NCBI GenBank assembly: GCA_900542525.1
Contig: UQNZ01000013.1
Location: 1 to 31,855 of the forward strand
Direction of reading: 5' to 3'
Length of the DNA: 31,855 nt
Source of the DNA: an uncultured Eggerthella sp.
GTDB lineage: Bacteria > Actinomycetota > Coriobacteriia > Coriobacteriales > Eggerthellaceae
A model generated the notes under the pieces. That model had not been told where the DNA came from. It saw nothing but the letters and a program-made list of their open reading frames with translations, and searched no databases. This document shows, in pieces, positions 1 to 7,319 of this stretch. The position numbers were made by a program, and so were the translations under genes. How positions within the stretch are numbered: the stretch's first letter is position 1; each line of letters opens with the position of its first letter.

Positions 1-2710
1 GACCCGCTTGGGCTTCGCGGCGGCCGTGGAGGGATTCGAGGCCTGCCGTGTTGGCGGCGCTGATGTAGAGCACGACGCCATCGCCCACGCTGATGGTGTT
101 GAGCGCGGCACAGCCCTGCAGCATGTTCTGGATGTTGAGGGTGGCGGCGGCAGCTTGTGCGCGCATTTCCCAGGTTGAGATGTCAACCGTGGTGAGAGCC
201 GTGCAGCCCGCCAATAGGTTGGAGAAGTCCAGGTTGTTTTCTGTGTTGAGGCCCACGCCGACGAAGCTGGTCAGGTTGGTGTAGCCCTGGAAGAGGCCAC
301 CCAGACTTGCGAAGGTCACGTACCAGACGTCATTACCGTTGAGGTCTTTGCGCGAGAAGTTCACGCGAGTGACATCTGCCTGCGTGATGGCGTCGAGCCA
401 AGGCATGTAGGTGTCGGTGACGTGGGTTTCGCCCGCTCCGGCGTTGTAGTCAGCATAGATGGTGATGGTCTTGGTAGTGGAGTTGTAATCCCAGTGGACC
501 TTGTCGTTCGAGGGGAAGGTGCCGCAGACGTGGAATACATAGATGATGTTCGCCGTGAGCGGCTTGGTGGGATCGGGCAGGGTGCCTGTGTCGTCAGGCG
601 CGATGCCGCCGGTGGCTGGGTAGCGCTGGATGAGCTCGCTGGCCGTGCCCTTCCAGGCGATGGCTTCCGCGGGGTCCGTTGCTTGCGCTTCCCATTTGCC
701 CAGGGAGTCCAGGCGGCTGGGGATAAGCTGGAGGGCGGTGTCTTCGAGAGACGTGTGTGCGCCCAGCTTGAGGGTGTCGAGCGAGGTCATGCCTGCCAGC
801 ATGTTCGTGCGGTTCTTCGTGGAAGTGGTTGCTGCGCCGGAGCCCGAGAAGTCGGCCGTGTAGAGGCCGGAGAGGTCGAGCGCCTTCAGGCTGGAGCAGC
901 CGGAGAACATTTCAGCATAGTTGGTGGTTGCTTCGGAGCGCCAGGTGTCCAGGTTGCTGATGGAGGTCAGGTTCTGGCAGCCCTTGAAGAGGCGTTCGAG
1001 GCTGGTGGCCTGCGTGACGCTGAGGCCCGTGGCGTCGAAGGTGAGGAGTGCCGTGTAGTTTTCGAACCAGCCGGTCATCTGCTTCACGATGATGCGTGCG
1101 CCGCGGGAGCTCACGGAGGTGACGATGTGCTTGATCTCGTTTGGCGTTGCGCCGCCGCTGGTGGCGGTGAGCCATGGGAGGGTGTTCGGGGTGAAGTCGG
1201 GAAGCTCGGTGTCGGCCGTTGCGTCGTTGCCGAGGGTGAGCGTGCCGGTGGCGGAATCCCATGTCCACCAGATGGTGGTGTTGCCGGGAGTCCAGTAGTT
1301 CTTGGTGGCTGCTGCCGTGGAGATGATGCTCTGCGTTTTCGCTTTCGCGAGAGCGGGATGAATGGTGAACTCTTTATTAGTGTTGTTCTTCTTGTTGTTG
1401 TAGGCGGCGATGATTGCCTGTGCCTCAGGATCGTCCGCAGGGTTGGTGATGGTGCCTGCTGGAGCGATGGGACCCACGAAGTTGGGGTCGATTGCAGCCG
1501 CATTGTCTTCGGCGGTTGCATTCTTAGCAGAGTTGACGTTCGCAGGAGCGTTCACGTTCACGACGAACTCAGGAGTGGTGGCGTCTGCGTCGGCGTCGTG
1601 GTCAGCGTCATCTTCGCTGTTCGCCTTGCCGTCCTCGGTTGCGCCCGTGGAGGAAGAATTACTTGGGGCGCCCGATGGAGGAGCGTGCGGATTCACCGTT
1701 GTTATTTCAGTATCAGAAGAGTCTTTGTCGAGATTGATAGTGAATTTTCCTTGTTCATCAGGTGGAACAGGAATGTTGGGGTCTTCAGGAATGAGTAGGT
1801 TTTCGTCCGGGTTCGGAAGCGTAGTTATGCCATTAGAGGCACTCGACGTTCCACCCATGTCGTTGCCGAACTGGTCGTTTGTTTCACTTTCTGTCGGGAT
1901 CACGACCAGATCGTACCCGGGACCCAGAACCGGATTATTAGGCTGAGCTGCGATTTCTGCTTTCTCTGCGGTGTTAAGGGAATCAGCCTTATTGATGGTT
2001 TGCGGTTTCTGGATCGAAACATTGGTGTCTGCGGAGTCGATCTTCCAAGCGGCGGTGAGCGTTACGTCCTCGGTCATTTCAAATTTGGAACCAGGGGCGA
2101 GCAGCGTACCATCCGGGAGCTTCCAACCGAGGAAGGTGAACGTGATGCCATCTTCGTTGGTTTTTGACTCGAGCGTTTCAAGCGTGATAGTTCCAGCGAC
2201 CCCATTGGTAGTGGCAGACTTGCCATCAACCACATATGTAATAGAGAAGGTTGCCGGTTTTGCTTGTTGCGCACCTTGGTTGGTCGCGTTTGCAGAACCA
2301 TTGTTAGTAGTGTTGTTTTGCGCATTAGTAGCACCTGCGGTGTTTGCCGCACCACATACCGCGCTTTCGGAGTTTTTCGAGGTCGAAGCCGCATTCTGCG
2401 AAAGCGCGGCATTTCCGTTTCCGGCGGCGTTTCTGCTCTTTGCCGTTGCCTTCGCATCGCTTTGACCTGCGATTTCTTTTTTAGCGTTTTGATCGTTTTG
2501 AACTTTTTGAGTGGCTTCCGCGCTTGCGCCTTTATTCACAGTGACCTCGGCATACGCGGCATTTACATAAAGGGTTGAAGAAAGGATAAGACTTGCTGCG
2601 AAAGTTAGCGCAACGGTAACGAATCCTGCAAAAAGGGTAAATACAACTTTAGCCACAGCACAGGGGGTGCAGTGGCCACAACCAAACGTGTGTTGGCGTA
2701 GTAGTTGCAT
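1..2710 (-). CDS. BspA-like (DUF285) secreted surface protein, partial (C-terminus beyond left edge)
   Basis: An uninterrupted minus-strand frame runs from an ATG at 2710 to the window edge, giving 903 codons without a stop. The N-terminus looks like a long signal peptide: a basic region with the unusual C11-x2-C14-x2-C17, a hydrophobic stretch at about residues 19-45, and a likely cut after AYA near residue 54. Next comes an Ala/Asn/Gln-rich stretch (about 60-155), then a segment around residues 157-235 ending in FTFLGWK and LTAAW, typical of InlB B-repeat/Listeria-Bacteroides repeat folds. From about residue 530 there are BspA/DUF285 signatures such as MFSGCSSLKALDL (about 600) and MLQGCAALNT (about 862). 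DUF285 proteins are usually wall-anchored or secreted and mediate adhesion; that role is inferred here. Any LPxTG-type anchor would lie outside the window. A GAGGA ribosome-binding site lies about 11 nt before the ATG. Confidence 0.85.
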   Translation of the reverse strand, partial: MQLLRQHTFGCGHCTPCAVAKVVFTLFAGFVTVALTFAASLILSSTLYVNAAYAEVTVNKGASAEATQKVQNDQNAKKEIAGQSDAKATAKSRNAAGNGNAALSQNAASTSKNSESAVCGAANTAGATNAQNNTTNNGSANATNQGAQQAKPATFSITYVVDGKSATTNGVAGTITLETLESKTNEDGITFTFLGWKLPDGTLLAPGSKFEMTEDVTLTAAWKIDSADTNVSIQKPQTINKADSLNTAEKAEIAAQPNNPVLGPGYDLVVIPTESETNDQFGNDMGGTSSASNGITTLPNPDENLLIPEDPNIPVPPDEQGKFTINLDKDSSDTEITTVNPHAPPSGAPSNSSSTGATEDGKANSEDDADHDADADATTPEFVVNVNAPANVNSAKNATAEDNAAAIDPNFVGPIAPAGTITNPADDPEAQAIIAAYNNKKNNTNKEFTIHPALAKAKTQSIISTAAATKNYWTPGNTTIWWTWDSATGTLTLGNDATADTELPDFTPNTLPWLTATSGGATPNEIKHIVTSVSSRGARIIVKQMTGWFENYTALLTFDATGLSVTQATSLERLFKGCQNLTSISNLDTWRSEATTNYAEMFSGCSSLKALDLSGLYTADFSGSGAATTSTKNRTNMLAGMTSLDTLKLGAHTSLEDTALQLIPSRLDSLGKWEAQATDPAEAIAWKGTASELIQRYPATGGIAPDDTGTLPDPTKPLTANIIYVFHVCGTFPSNDKVHWDYNSTTKTITIYADYNAGAGETHVTDTYMPWLDAITQADVTRVNFSRKDLNGNDVWYVTFASLGGLFQGYTNLTSFVGVGLNTENNLDFSNLLAGCTALTTVDISTWEMRAQAAAATLNIQNMLQGCAALNTISVGDGVVLYISAANTAGLESLHGRREAQAG

Positions 2711-3529
2711 TTAAATTTCGTTCCTCATCACTAACCGGCATCGCCGATTTTAGCATCGTGGTCACGGTCGCGCACGTGTATGGGGATTTCGAAAATGCGT
2801 CTGAACTGGCGCTTTAGTGAAGTGGAGAACGCCGATAGCACTCGGCTAGATTCTGGATCGCGCTCCGTTTTTTTGCGCGATGAAAAGGTATGGTCAAACC
2901 GTATAGCGCCCGTATGGCGGATGTGAAAAACGTATTGCTACCTGCCACGTTGCCAAAATGACATTGAATCGTGATTTTTGCCCCGTTTTGCCCCTTTTCT
3001 GTCAAGCAAATCTTCACATTTCCTACACATTTCGAGGGGTGCTCGGGTTCATTTTCAACACCATTTTTGGCGTTTTCCGGGCTTATCGAGCTCTTCGCAA
3101 TTTCTCAACGTTTTCCACACGATTTGTTTGGTCAGATTATTCGGGCTTTTCCTGGACTTTTAGTCTATATACGGCACTCTTCCAGCCCAATGATCGAGAC
3201 AGATTTTGGCGCAGTTTTCCACATACGTTTTCCCAGGTCGGATTTTCTTGATTTTGGGCCTTTTTTGCGCCCAATCCGGAAAATGGACGAATTGTGAATA
3301 TGGAATACGACCACGAATATGAATTTTTCTTTGTGGAAAACCTCTTTTACCAAACCTTGTGAGATATACATTCGGCTATACATTCCAACGCGCACGCGAT
3401 CTTGGGTCTAATTTCGTGCCTATTTCGCAATCTTGCATGTGCTATTTTCTTTGCTTCAACTGGACGTAATTCTATTCCTGATTTTTGGGCAGATTTCCCC
3501 GCTTTTAGCTGCATTTCACACCTATTTCT

Positions 3530-3551
3530 AGCAGATAGCTAGCAGATAGCT
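3530..3551. repeat. tandem 11-bp repeat AGCAGATAGCT x2
   Basis: AGCAGATAGCT occurs twice with no gap (3530-3540 and 3541-3551), followed by a partial TAGCTATAC-like continuation. It lies in the AT-rich, TTTTCCACA-containing region and resembles a minimal iteron or operator pair. No function can be assigned. Confidence 0.7.
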
Positions 3552-3687
3552 ATACAAATGATATACGGCTTGCTATCAGGAGTTTTCCGTGTGGAAAACG
3601 CCAATTTTCGCCATTTTTTCGATTAAAATTCGCGCCTCGTCTTAGAAAGCATCTGGTGGCTTCTGCTGCGATTTCCTGCGCCAAATC

Positions 3688-3716
3688 GATGACAAACGAC
3701 CCGGTCGTTCGTCATC
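3688..3716 (+). repeat. 29-bp dispersed palindromic element, copy 1
   Basis: A near-perfect palindrome with the core ACCCGGTCGTTCG. This copy has CGAC in the left arm where most have CTAC, which makes it the most symmetrical one. It is one of three good copies in plus orientation and has no gene directly upstream. Confidence 0.85.
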
Positions 3717-3745
3717 TTTTGCCGTTCATAATCAACTCAATCAGC

Positions 3746-3896
3746 ACCGAGCGCGAGACACGAGGTTCCCCGCTCCCCTGCTCAAGAACCTGCATCCTGC
3801 AGGTTCTTTCGTGCGTCGCTGCTTTGCTCGGGTTTTATTACTAACGAAGTTAGTCGGCAAAGAGTCACCTCATTGCCTCACCCTCTCCGCTGATCG
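3746..3896. repeat. second repeat family, locus A (split)
   Basis: CCGAGCGCGAGACAC running straight into ACGAGGTTCCCCGCT (3747-3774) matches two blocks that are separated by about 30 bp at 15134-15193. The block with CCCTCTCCGCTGAT at 3874-3896 resembles part of 23401-23424. Between them lies about 95 bp that includes a perfect hairpin at 3784-3808. The family looks modular. Confidence 0.6.
3784..3808. repeat. perfect 11-bp hairpin
   Basis: AAGAACCTGCA and its exact reverse complement TGCAGGTTCTT are separated by a 3-nt loop. The right arm ends in only TTT before a C, and no gene reads into it, so a terminator role is doubtful. It sits inside the split second-family repeat. Confidence 0.6.
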
Positions 3897-4049
3897 AGCA
3901 CAGTCGATGCGAGCTTTGCCGAGAAGGTCTGTCGGCTGTGCCGTGGGTCGGGTAATTTGTCACCTTTGAATCTGGGGGCTCGGATGCGTCGGATCATCTA
4001 ACTTCGGACTCCCCTGGCAGCAAATCGAGCATTTTTTAAAATTCGCCCG

Positions 4050-4075
4050 AAAAAACGAGGCTCTGAGAGCCGTTC
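4050..4075 (-). terminator. Rho-independent terminator downstream of fic
   Basis: Read on the minus strand, GGCTC-TCA-GAGCC is followed by TCG and six T residues. It lies about 175 nt after the stop codon of the Fic gene and is the first good terminator in that direction. Confidence 0.6.
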
Positions 4076-4196
4076 TAAGGCCCGCAAAAATTTTTTATGA
4101 CTAGTAACTCAGGGGAATTTGACCCAAAATTAGCCCGTTTTGCGCACTTCAGCTTCAAATCGCATCGACCAGCCTGCAAAAACAGCAGGTGACATG

Positions 4197-4245
4197 GATG
4201 ACGAATTACCCTGTCGGATGTCGAACGACCGGGTAGTTTGTCACC
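4197..4245 (-). repeat. 29-bp dispersed element, composite copy 2 (inverted half-copy plus full copy)
   Basis: The full copy occupies 4217-4245. An inverted half-copy, GATGACGAATTACCC, precedes it at 4197-4211, so the outer arms can pair (about 12 of 15 positions) around an internal loop. The full copy ends one base before the Fic stop codon (4247-4249). Confidence 0.85.
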
Positions 4246-4246
4246 T

Positions 4247-5575
4247 TTACGCAATGCGGATGTTGCGGAACGTGCTAGCTTCGTTGATCTCGTCGAGGAC
4301 GTTGATAATGGCGTCCGACTGATAGAAATCGCCACGTTGACGCTTGCCCATATGCCGGAGCATTCCGTATTCGCAAGCTCGAAGAATGAGCGTGGTTGCC
4401 GTGCGCTGGGTTACTCCCAAGCTGTCTGCCAGATAGGCGGAATTGACAACCGGCTGTTTCACCAATGCTTTTGGAAGTTGACGGATCTTCGATCCTTTGC
4501 GATGACCGACAAGGTTATCCCAATCTTCCAAGAGCGATTCGATTGAAGTCTCGGTGACGCGACTTACGAACAAGGCAAGCTCCAATGCAGAGACAACCTC
4601 TTCGATGATGACGAGTGGATCGCCTTCGCGATAGGACTGCAACGCATTAATGAGTGAATCGATGTTGTGAAGGAAACCGACAGAGACTGGAATCAGAGTC
4701 GAAGAAAGAACTCCTTCTGCTCTGAAAATGTGATGGATCAGAGCTCTGCCGGTTTGGCCATTCGCGGTGAGGAACGGATGCACGGTTTGAAACTGTGCGT
4801 AAAGAATGGCTGCCTTCACTACTGGGTTCAGATCAGATCGAGTGCCGAATTCGATCAGATCCGCCATGTATTCAGGTACATGTTGAAAAGCAGGGGGCAC
4901 AAATAGTGCGGTATGAGGAGTGAATGACGTGCCCCCCAGCCAGACCGGTTTCTGGCGTAGCTTTTCAAATGCCGAATTGGTTTGGTTTTCAAGATGCGAG
5001 TTATCGAGCAGCAGATCGTGAATTTCCACGATTCCCTCGAGCGTGAACCCGGCTGGCAATTCGAGCGCTTTTTGAGTAGCGATCATGTTTGCCACAACCA
5101 GGCGCGCATCACTGGATGCCTTGGGATAAAGCTCTGCAAGCGCAACGCTCTGAGCGGTCGAAGTGAGTCGATCGATCTGAGAGCTTGCTGAGCTTTCACT
5201 CCGCAAGAGCATGGTCGGTACGTTATCCGCACGCTGCCTCAACTCCACATCGAAGCGCGCCATCTCTACGAGCAGTGCGCTGATGCGAGCTGACAGATCG
5301 TCCGGAACCGCCACGCTTCGCTCGGCGATCAACAGCGGAAGTGCAGCCTGGTATTCCATTTCAGTGCTGCGATTCAAGCCAAGTGAACTTGATCCACTAT
5401 CTCCAGAACCTTCAACAACCTTGGCGAAGGAGCCTTTGCTTTCACCCTTCGCAACGCCTTCCTCGATGCGCTCGGTTGCATCGCGGTTGCCGTCTTGCTG
5501 CCACGCGTGTTTCTCGAAGGAAATCGGTGGCCACTGCTGAGCCTCAGTCGATTTATGTTGCGAATCTTTGTTCAT
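4247..5575 (-). CDS. Fic/DOC family protein with altered catalytic motif
   Basis: This 442-residue protein has a Fic core and a C-terminal winged-helix-like region (about 375-425). Fic enzymes transfer AMP or another nucleotide-derived group to target side chains. The core motif is HPFLTANGQTGR at 266-277. It keeps H266, N272, G273 and R277 of the canonical HPFx(D/E)GNGRxxR but has T270 for the acidic metal ligand, A271 for G and Q274 for R. The upstream segment SSQIDR (131-136) matches the inhibitory helix of class II Fic proteins, with Asp for the usual Glu and Arg for Gly. Residues 1-70 are hydrophilic and low in complexity. The protein may therefore have low or changed activity. An extended -10 promoter lies just upstream. 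It belongs to the toxin-rich block up to 7602. Confidence 0.85.
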   Translation of the reverse strand: MNKDSQHKSTEAQQWPPISFEKHAWQQDGNRDATERIEEGVAKGESKGSFAKVVEGSGDSGSSSLGLNRSTEMEYQAALPLLIAERSVAVPDDLSARISALLVEMARFDVELRQRADNVPTMLLRSESSASSQIDRLTSTAQSVALAELYPKASSDARLVVANMIATQKALELPAGFTLEGIVEIHDLLLDNSHLENQTNSAFEKLRQKPVWLGGTSFTPHTALFVPPAFQHVPEYMADLIEFGTRSDLNPVVKAAILYAQFQTVHPFLTANGQTGRALIHHIFRAEGVLSSTLIPVSVGFLHNIDSLINALQSYREGDPLVIIEEVVSALELALFVSRVTETSIESLLEDWDNLVGHRKGSKIRQLPKALVKQPVVNSAYLADSLGVTQRTATTLILRACEYGMLRHMGKRQRGDFYQSDAIINVLDEINEASTFRNIRIA

Positions 5576-5988
5576 GCACTAACCGCTATTTTCTCTTCCG
5601 TTATTATACCATATTCAGAAATTTTACAAGCTTTAATTCTGAACTTTTTTCATTATAGAGAATTTTTTTCTTTTGCAACCGTTTAATTATAATTTTTCGA
5701 TTGTTTACATAAATTGCTTCCGACTATTTGAGAAAGAGAGAAGTTTTGATCTTGGCGCAAAAATCTTGCTGAGATCCAGACCGGCAAATTTGAAATTTGT
5801 CCGAGAAGTTAAAAACCGAATTGCATCCGACTTTGCAGAGAGCATGCTTTCAGGAAGCAGTGGTCGGATCGAGCAATGATCGCATCGCATGCTCTAATGA
5901 GCTCTAGAAGTTAATGAATTACGAATTGTTTGTCATCTGCTCCAAGACAACAAAAAAGTGAGCTGCGGACCCATTCTCAATAGGAATC
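5576..5988. other. AT-rich intergenic region between fic and higB
   Basis: This region holds the divergent starts of fic (-) and higBA (+). It contains the fic promoter at 5603-5629 and a second TATAAT-like hexamer on the minus strand near 5652-5657. A decayed element copy may lie at 5913-5937, recognisable mainly by GTTTGTCATC. The short ORFs at 5673-5890 on both strands lack ribosome-binding sites or resemblance to known proteins, and I do not accept them. Confidence 0.5.
5603..5629 (-). promoter_or_regulatory. probable fic promoter (extended -10)
   Basis: Read on the minus strand, TGGTATAAT is an extended -10 (hexamer at 5603-5608), with TTGTAA 15 nt upstream (5624-5629). Transcription would begin near 5596, about 20 nt before the ATG of fic. 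Confidence 0.5.
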
Positions 5989-6017
5989 TTGTAACGTGTA
6001 ACGCTACATGTTACAAT
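5989..6017 (+). promoter_or_regulatory. higBA promoter with overlapping palindromic operator
   Basis: TTGTAA (5989-5994) and TACAAT (6012-6017) are separated by exactly 17 nt. The interval 5990-6015 is an imperfect palindrome (22 of 26 positions symmetrical, outer arms TGTAAC/GTTACA) and covers both hexamers. This is the expected layout for autorepression by a HigA-type antitoxin, alone or with its toxin. Binding by HigA is inferred. Confidence 0.7.
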
Positions 6018-6037
6018 TCATATGTTGAAAGGTTCTC

Positions 6038-6319
6038 ATGATCAAAACATTTGCAGATAGCGATACTCGGCTCCTATTCGAAGACGGAGAAAGTAAGAAG
6101 TTGCTTGCGGATCTGATTAGAAGGGCTCTTAGAAAACTTGAGTATATTGATAACGCCGAAGACATACTTGATTTAAGGCTGCCTCCTGGAAATAGACTGC
6201 ATGCCTTAAAGGGCAACAGGAAAGGGCAGTTCGCCATATCCATTAATGATCAATGGCGTATCTGTTTTCGCTTCGAAGCAGAAGGCGTCTACGATGTTGA
6301 GATTTGCGACTGCCATTAG
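6038..6319 (+). CDS. higB: HigB-family toxin (RelE/ParE superfamily)
   Basis: This 93-residue protein matches the HigB-like killer family (PF05015) along its length. It has the PPGNRLHALKG segment (50-60), the GQFAISINDQWRICFRF block (64-80) and the terminal VEICDCH, where many members have VEIVDYH. HigB proteins are mRNA interferases that cut translated mRNA on the ribosome and are held inactive by HigA. The ATG at 6038 follows AAGG with 5 nt spacing and lies about 14 nt after the predicted transcription start. The toxin-first order fits hig loci. Unusually, 207 nt and a truncated antitoxin-like gene separate it from higA. A decayed copy of the dispersed element begins at its stop codon. Confidence 0.88.
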   Translation: MIKTFADSDTRLLFEDGESKKLLADLIRRALRKLEYIDNAEDILDLRLPPGNRLHALKGNRKGQFAISINDQWRICFRFEAEGVYDVEICDCH

Positions 6320-6346
6320 ACAACAGCCTACCAAGTAGTTTGTCAT
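6319..6346 (-). repeat. decayed copy of the 29-bp element after higB
   Basis: The right part, ACCAAGTAGTTTGTCAT, matches the element at 15 of 17 positions; the left arm is poorly kept. It starts at the last base of the higB stop codon and ends just before the GGAGG ribosome-binding site of the next small ORF. Confidence 0.55.
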
Positions 6347-6358
6347 TGGAGGTTCATT

Positions 6359-6511
6359 ATGAAAGCTGAATACGATCTCACGGATGCCAAACCCAATCCT
6401 AATATCGAAAAGCTACCGCACCCTAATCTAGATACGTATGCAATCGATTATTTCAAGCGAAAACCAGATCGAACTAAAGACGACAACCTACTGGATAGTT
6501 CGTCGTCTTAG
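6359..6511 (+). pseudogene. truncated BrnA/CopG-like antitoxin relic (50 residues) between higB and higA
   Basis: The ORF starts at an ATG with GGAGG 6 nt upstream. Its N-terminus MKAEYDLTDAKPNP, and later LDTYAIDYFKRK (24-35), resemble the start of BrnA/CopG-type ribbon-helix-helix antitoxins, where a basic strand and then a D-x-x-x-Y-F-K helix are expected. The second helix of the fold is missing. The C-terminal DDNLLDSSSS and the approach to the stop codon are encoded by a decayed copy of the dispersed element (6479-6507, about 22 of 29 positions). The sequence suggests an antitoxin gene cut short at the repeat. It might still be translated, but is unlikely to fold as a normal ribbon-helix-helix dimer. 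The family resemblance is from memory of the family pattern and not from a search. Confidence 0.6.
6479..6507 (+). repeat. decayed in-frame copy of the 29-bp element ending the antitoxin relic
   Basis: The length is exactly 29 nt, with about 22 positions matching the consensus. It is read in the same frame as the copies in the PAP2 and elp3 genes, here giving DDNLLDSSS, and is followed two bases later by the TAG stop. Confidence 0.6.
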
Positions 6512-6526
6512 CTAAAGGAGTCTCTT

Positions 6527-6847
6527 ATGAGTGAAGATATGATCGATGTTTCCCGAAAGCCTATTCATCCTGGGGAATTTCTGCGTGAAGACTATATGCC
6601 CGAGCTCGATCTGAGCGTTGCGAAGCTCGCTGAAAAGCTTGGGGTTACTCGACAGACCGTGAACGATATCGTGCGCGAGCGTAGAAACCTTAGCCCAGAA
6701 ATATGTCTGAAGCTTGGGCGTTTGTTTGGCACTACCCCACAGTTCTGGATGAATATGCAGGCCAAAGTAGATATTTGGAATTCTTTAGAACTTCATCGCG
6801 CTGAGATCGAGGCTGTCCAACCCCTCGAAGCGCTCGCCGCGCTTTAA
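6527..6847 (+). CDS. higA: HigA-family antitoxin (XRE helix-turn-helix)
   Basis: This 106-residue protein carries the HigA signature: PIHPGEFLREDYMPELDLS (13-31), followed by an XRE helix-turn-helix (about 32-58, LAEKLGVTRQTVNDIVRERR) and the typical LGRLFGTTPQFWMNMQ (67-82). HigA neutralises HigB and represses the operon, probably through the palindrome at 5990-6015. The ATG has AAAGGAG with a 6-nt spacer. It is likely co-transcribed with higB and the relic ORF, since no terminator lies between them. An imperfect element copy follows its stop codon at once. Confidence 0.92.
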   Translation: MSEDMIDVSRKPIHPGEFLREDYMPELDLSVAKLAEKLGVTRQTVNDIVRERRNLSPEICLKLGRLFGTTPQFWMNMQAKVDIWNSLELHRAEIEAVQPLEALAAL

Positions 6848-6849
6848 TA

Positions 6850-6876
6850 GGTGTCAAACGACCGAAGTTTGTTGGC
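6850..6876 (-). repeat. decayed copy of the 29-bp element between convergent higA and the PIN gene
   Basis: GGTGTCAAACGACCG and AGTTTGT are recognisable; the rest has drifted. It fills the whole gap between the higA stop codon and the stop codon of the converging PIN toxin gene. Confidence 0.5.
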
Positions 6877-7319
6877 TATTTTGGGAGCTCGATCTCTTCG
6901 ATATCGCAGAAGAAATCTAGGTATTCTTGTGCGGTGAGGCTTTTGATATACGAGCGTCCAAAAGCATTTTTATCTCGAGAAATGATAAAGTCTACCGGAA
7001 TGCTCTCCGCACATTCGCGCACGATACCGTCTTCAAAATCTGGCTCGTTGGACCTGATCGCAGTATTGCAAATAAGAGCATCGACAGGTACCACCTGAAA
7101 GATTTTTAGTATAGCCTCGATAAAACCACGCGAACGAGACTCACCTTCATATTTGCTGAGAATGTAATAAATATCTTTGAGCGATGTTGCTGCTATATAT
7201 CCCTCTGCTTCGCCATAGAGAAATTCATCCCAAAGAAGGACTCCTGGAACATGCCCTTCGCGCGCATTGATCGCAACATCCAAAAAGATATTAGTATCTA
7301 CCAGTAGTTTTCTATTCAT
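6876..7319 (-). CDS. PIN-domain toxin (VapC-like ribonuclease)
   Basis: This 147-residue protein has the PIN acidic residues: D8 in LLVDTNIFLDV, D49 or a near neighbour in SLKDIYYI, E96/D97 in DFEDGIV, and D116 in FIISRDKNAF. PIN toxins are metal-dependent RNases that cut tRNA, rRNA or mRNA until bound by their antitoxin. The start codon overlaps the last 8 nt of the upstream antitoxin gene, the standard antitoxin-first, translation-coupled layout. Base composition is lower in GC than the housekeeping genes nearby, in keeping with an acquired module. It converges on higA with a decayed element between. Confidence 0.88.
   Translation of the reverse strand: MNRKLLVDTNIFLDVAINAREGHVPGVLLWDEFLYGEAEGYIAATSLKDIYYILSKYEGESRSRGFIEAILKIFQVVPVDALICNTAIRSNEPDFEDGIVRECAESIPVDFIISRDKNAFGRSYIKSLTAQEYLDFFCDIEEIELPK

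Larger units (their letters stand above)
2711..4196. other. AT-rich intergenic region with repeats, no convincing gene
   Basis: This 1.5 kb stretch has only short overlapping ORFs that lack ribosome-binding sites or family resemblance. The part from about 2960 to 3650 is clearly richer in A and T than its surroundings. It carries four TTTTCCACA 9-mers: 3111-3119 and 3215-3223 forward, 3332-3340 and 3590-3598 reverse. TTTTCC occurs several more times. A tandem 11-mer lies at 3530-3551. From 3688 on it becomes a mosaic of repeat-family pieces and hairpins, described separately. The TTTTCCACA words differ by one base from the classical DnaA box TTATCCACA. No dnaA, dnaN or rpmH neighbour is visible, so an origin is only one possibility. 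Confidence 0.5.

Noticed and set aside
422..1798. 458-codon plus-strand ORF across the surface protein gene
   Set aside because: The minus-strand frame is open for 903 codons with a signal peptide and DUF285 motifs; the plus-strand frame is low-complexity shadow.
2958..3297. Overlapping short ORFs in the AT-rich region
   Set aside because: Three overlapping frames of similar length without ribosome-binding sites; residue composition is that of random AT-rich DNA.
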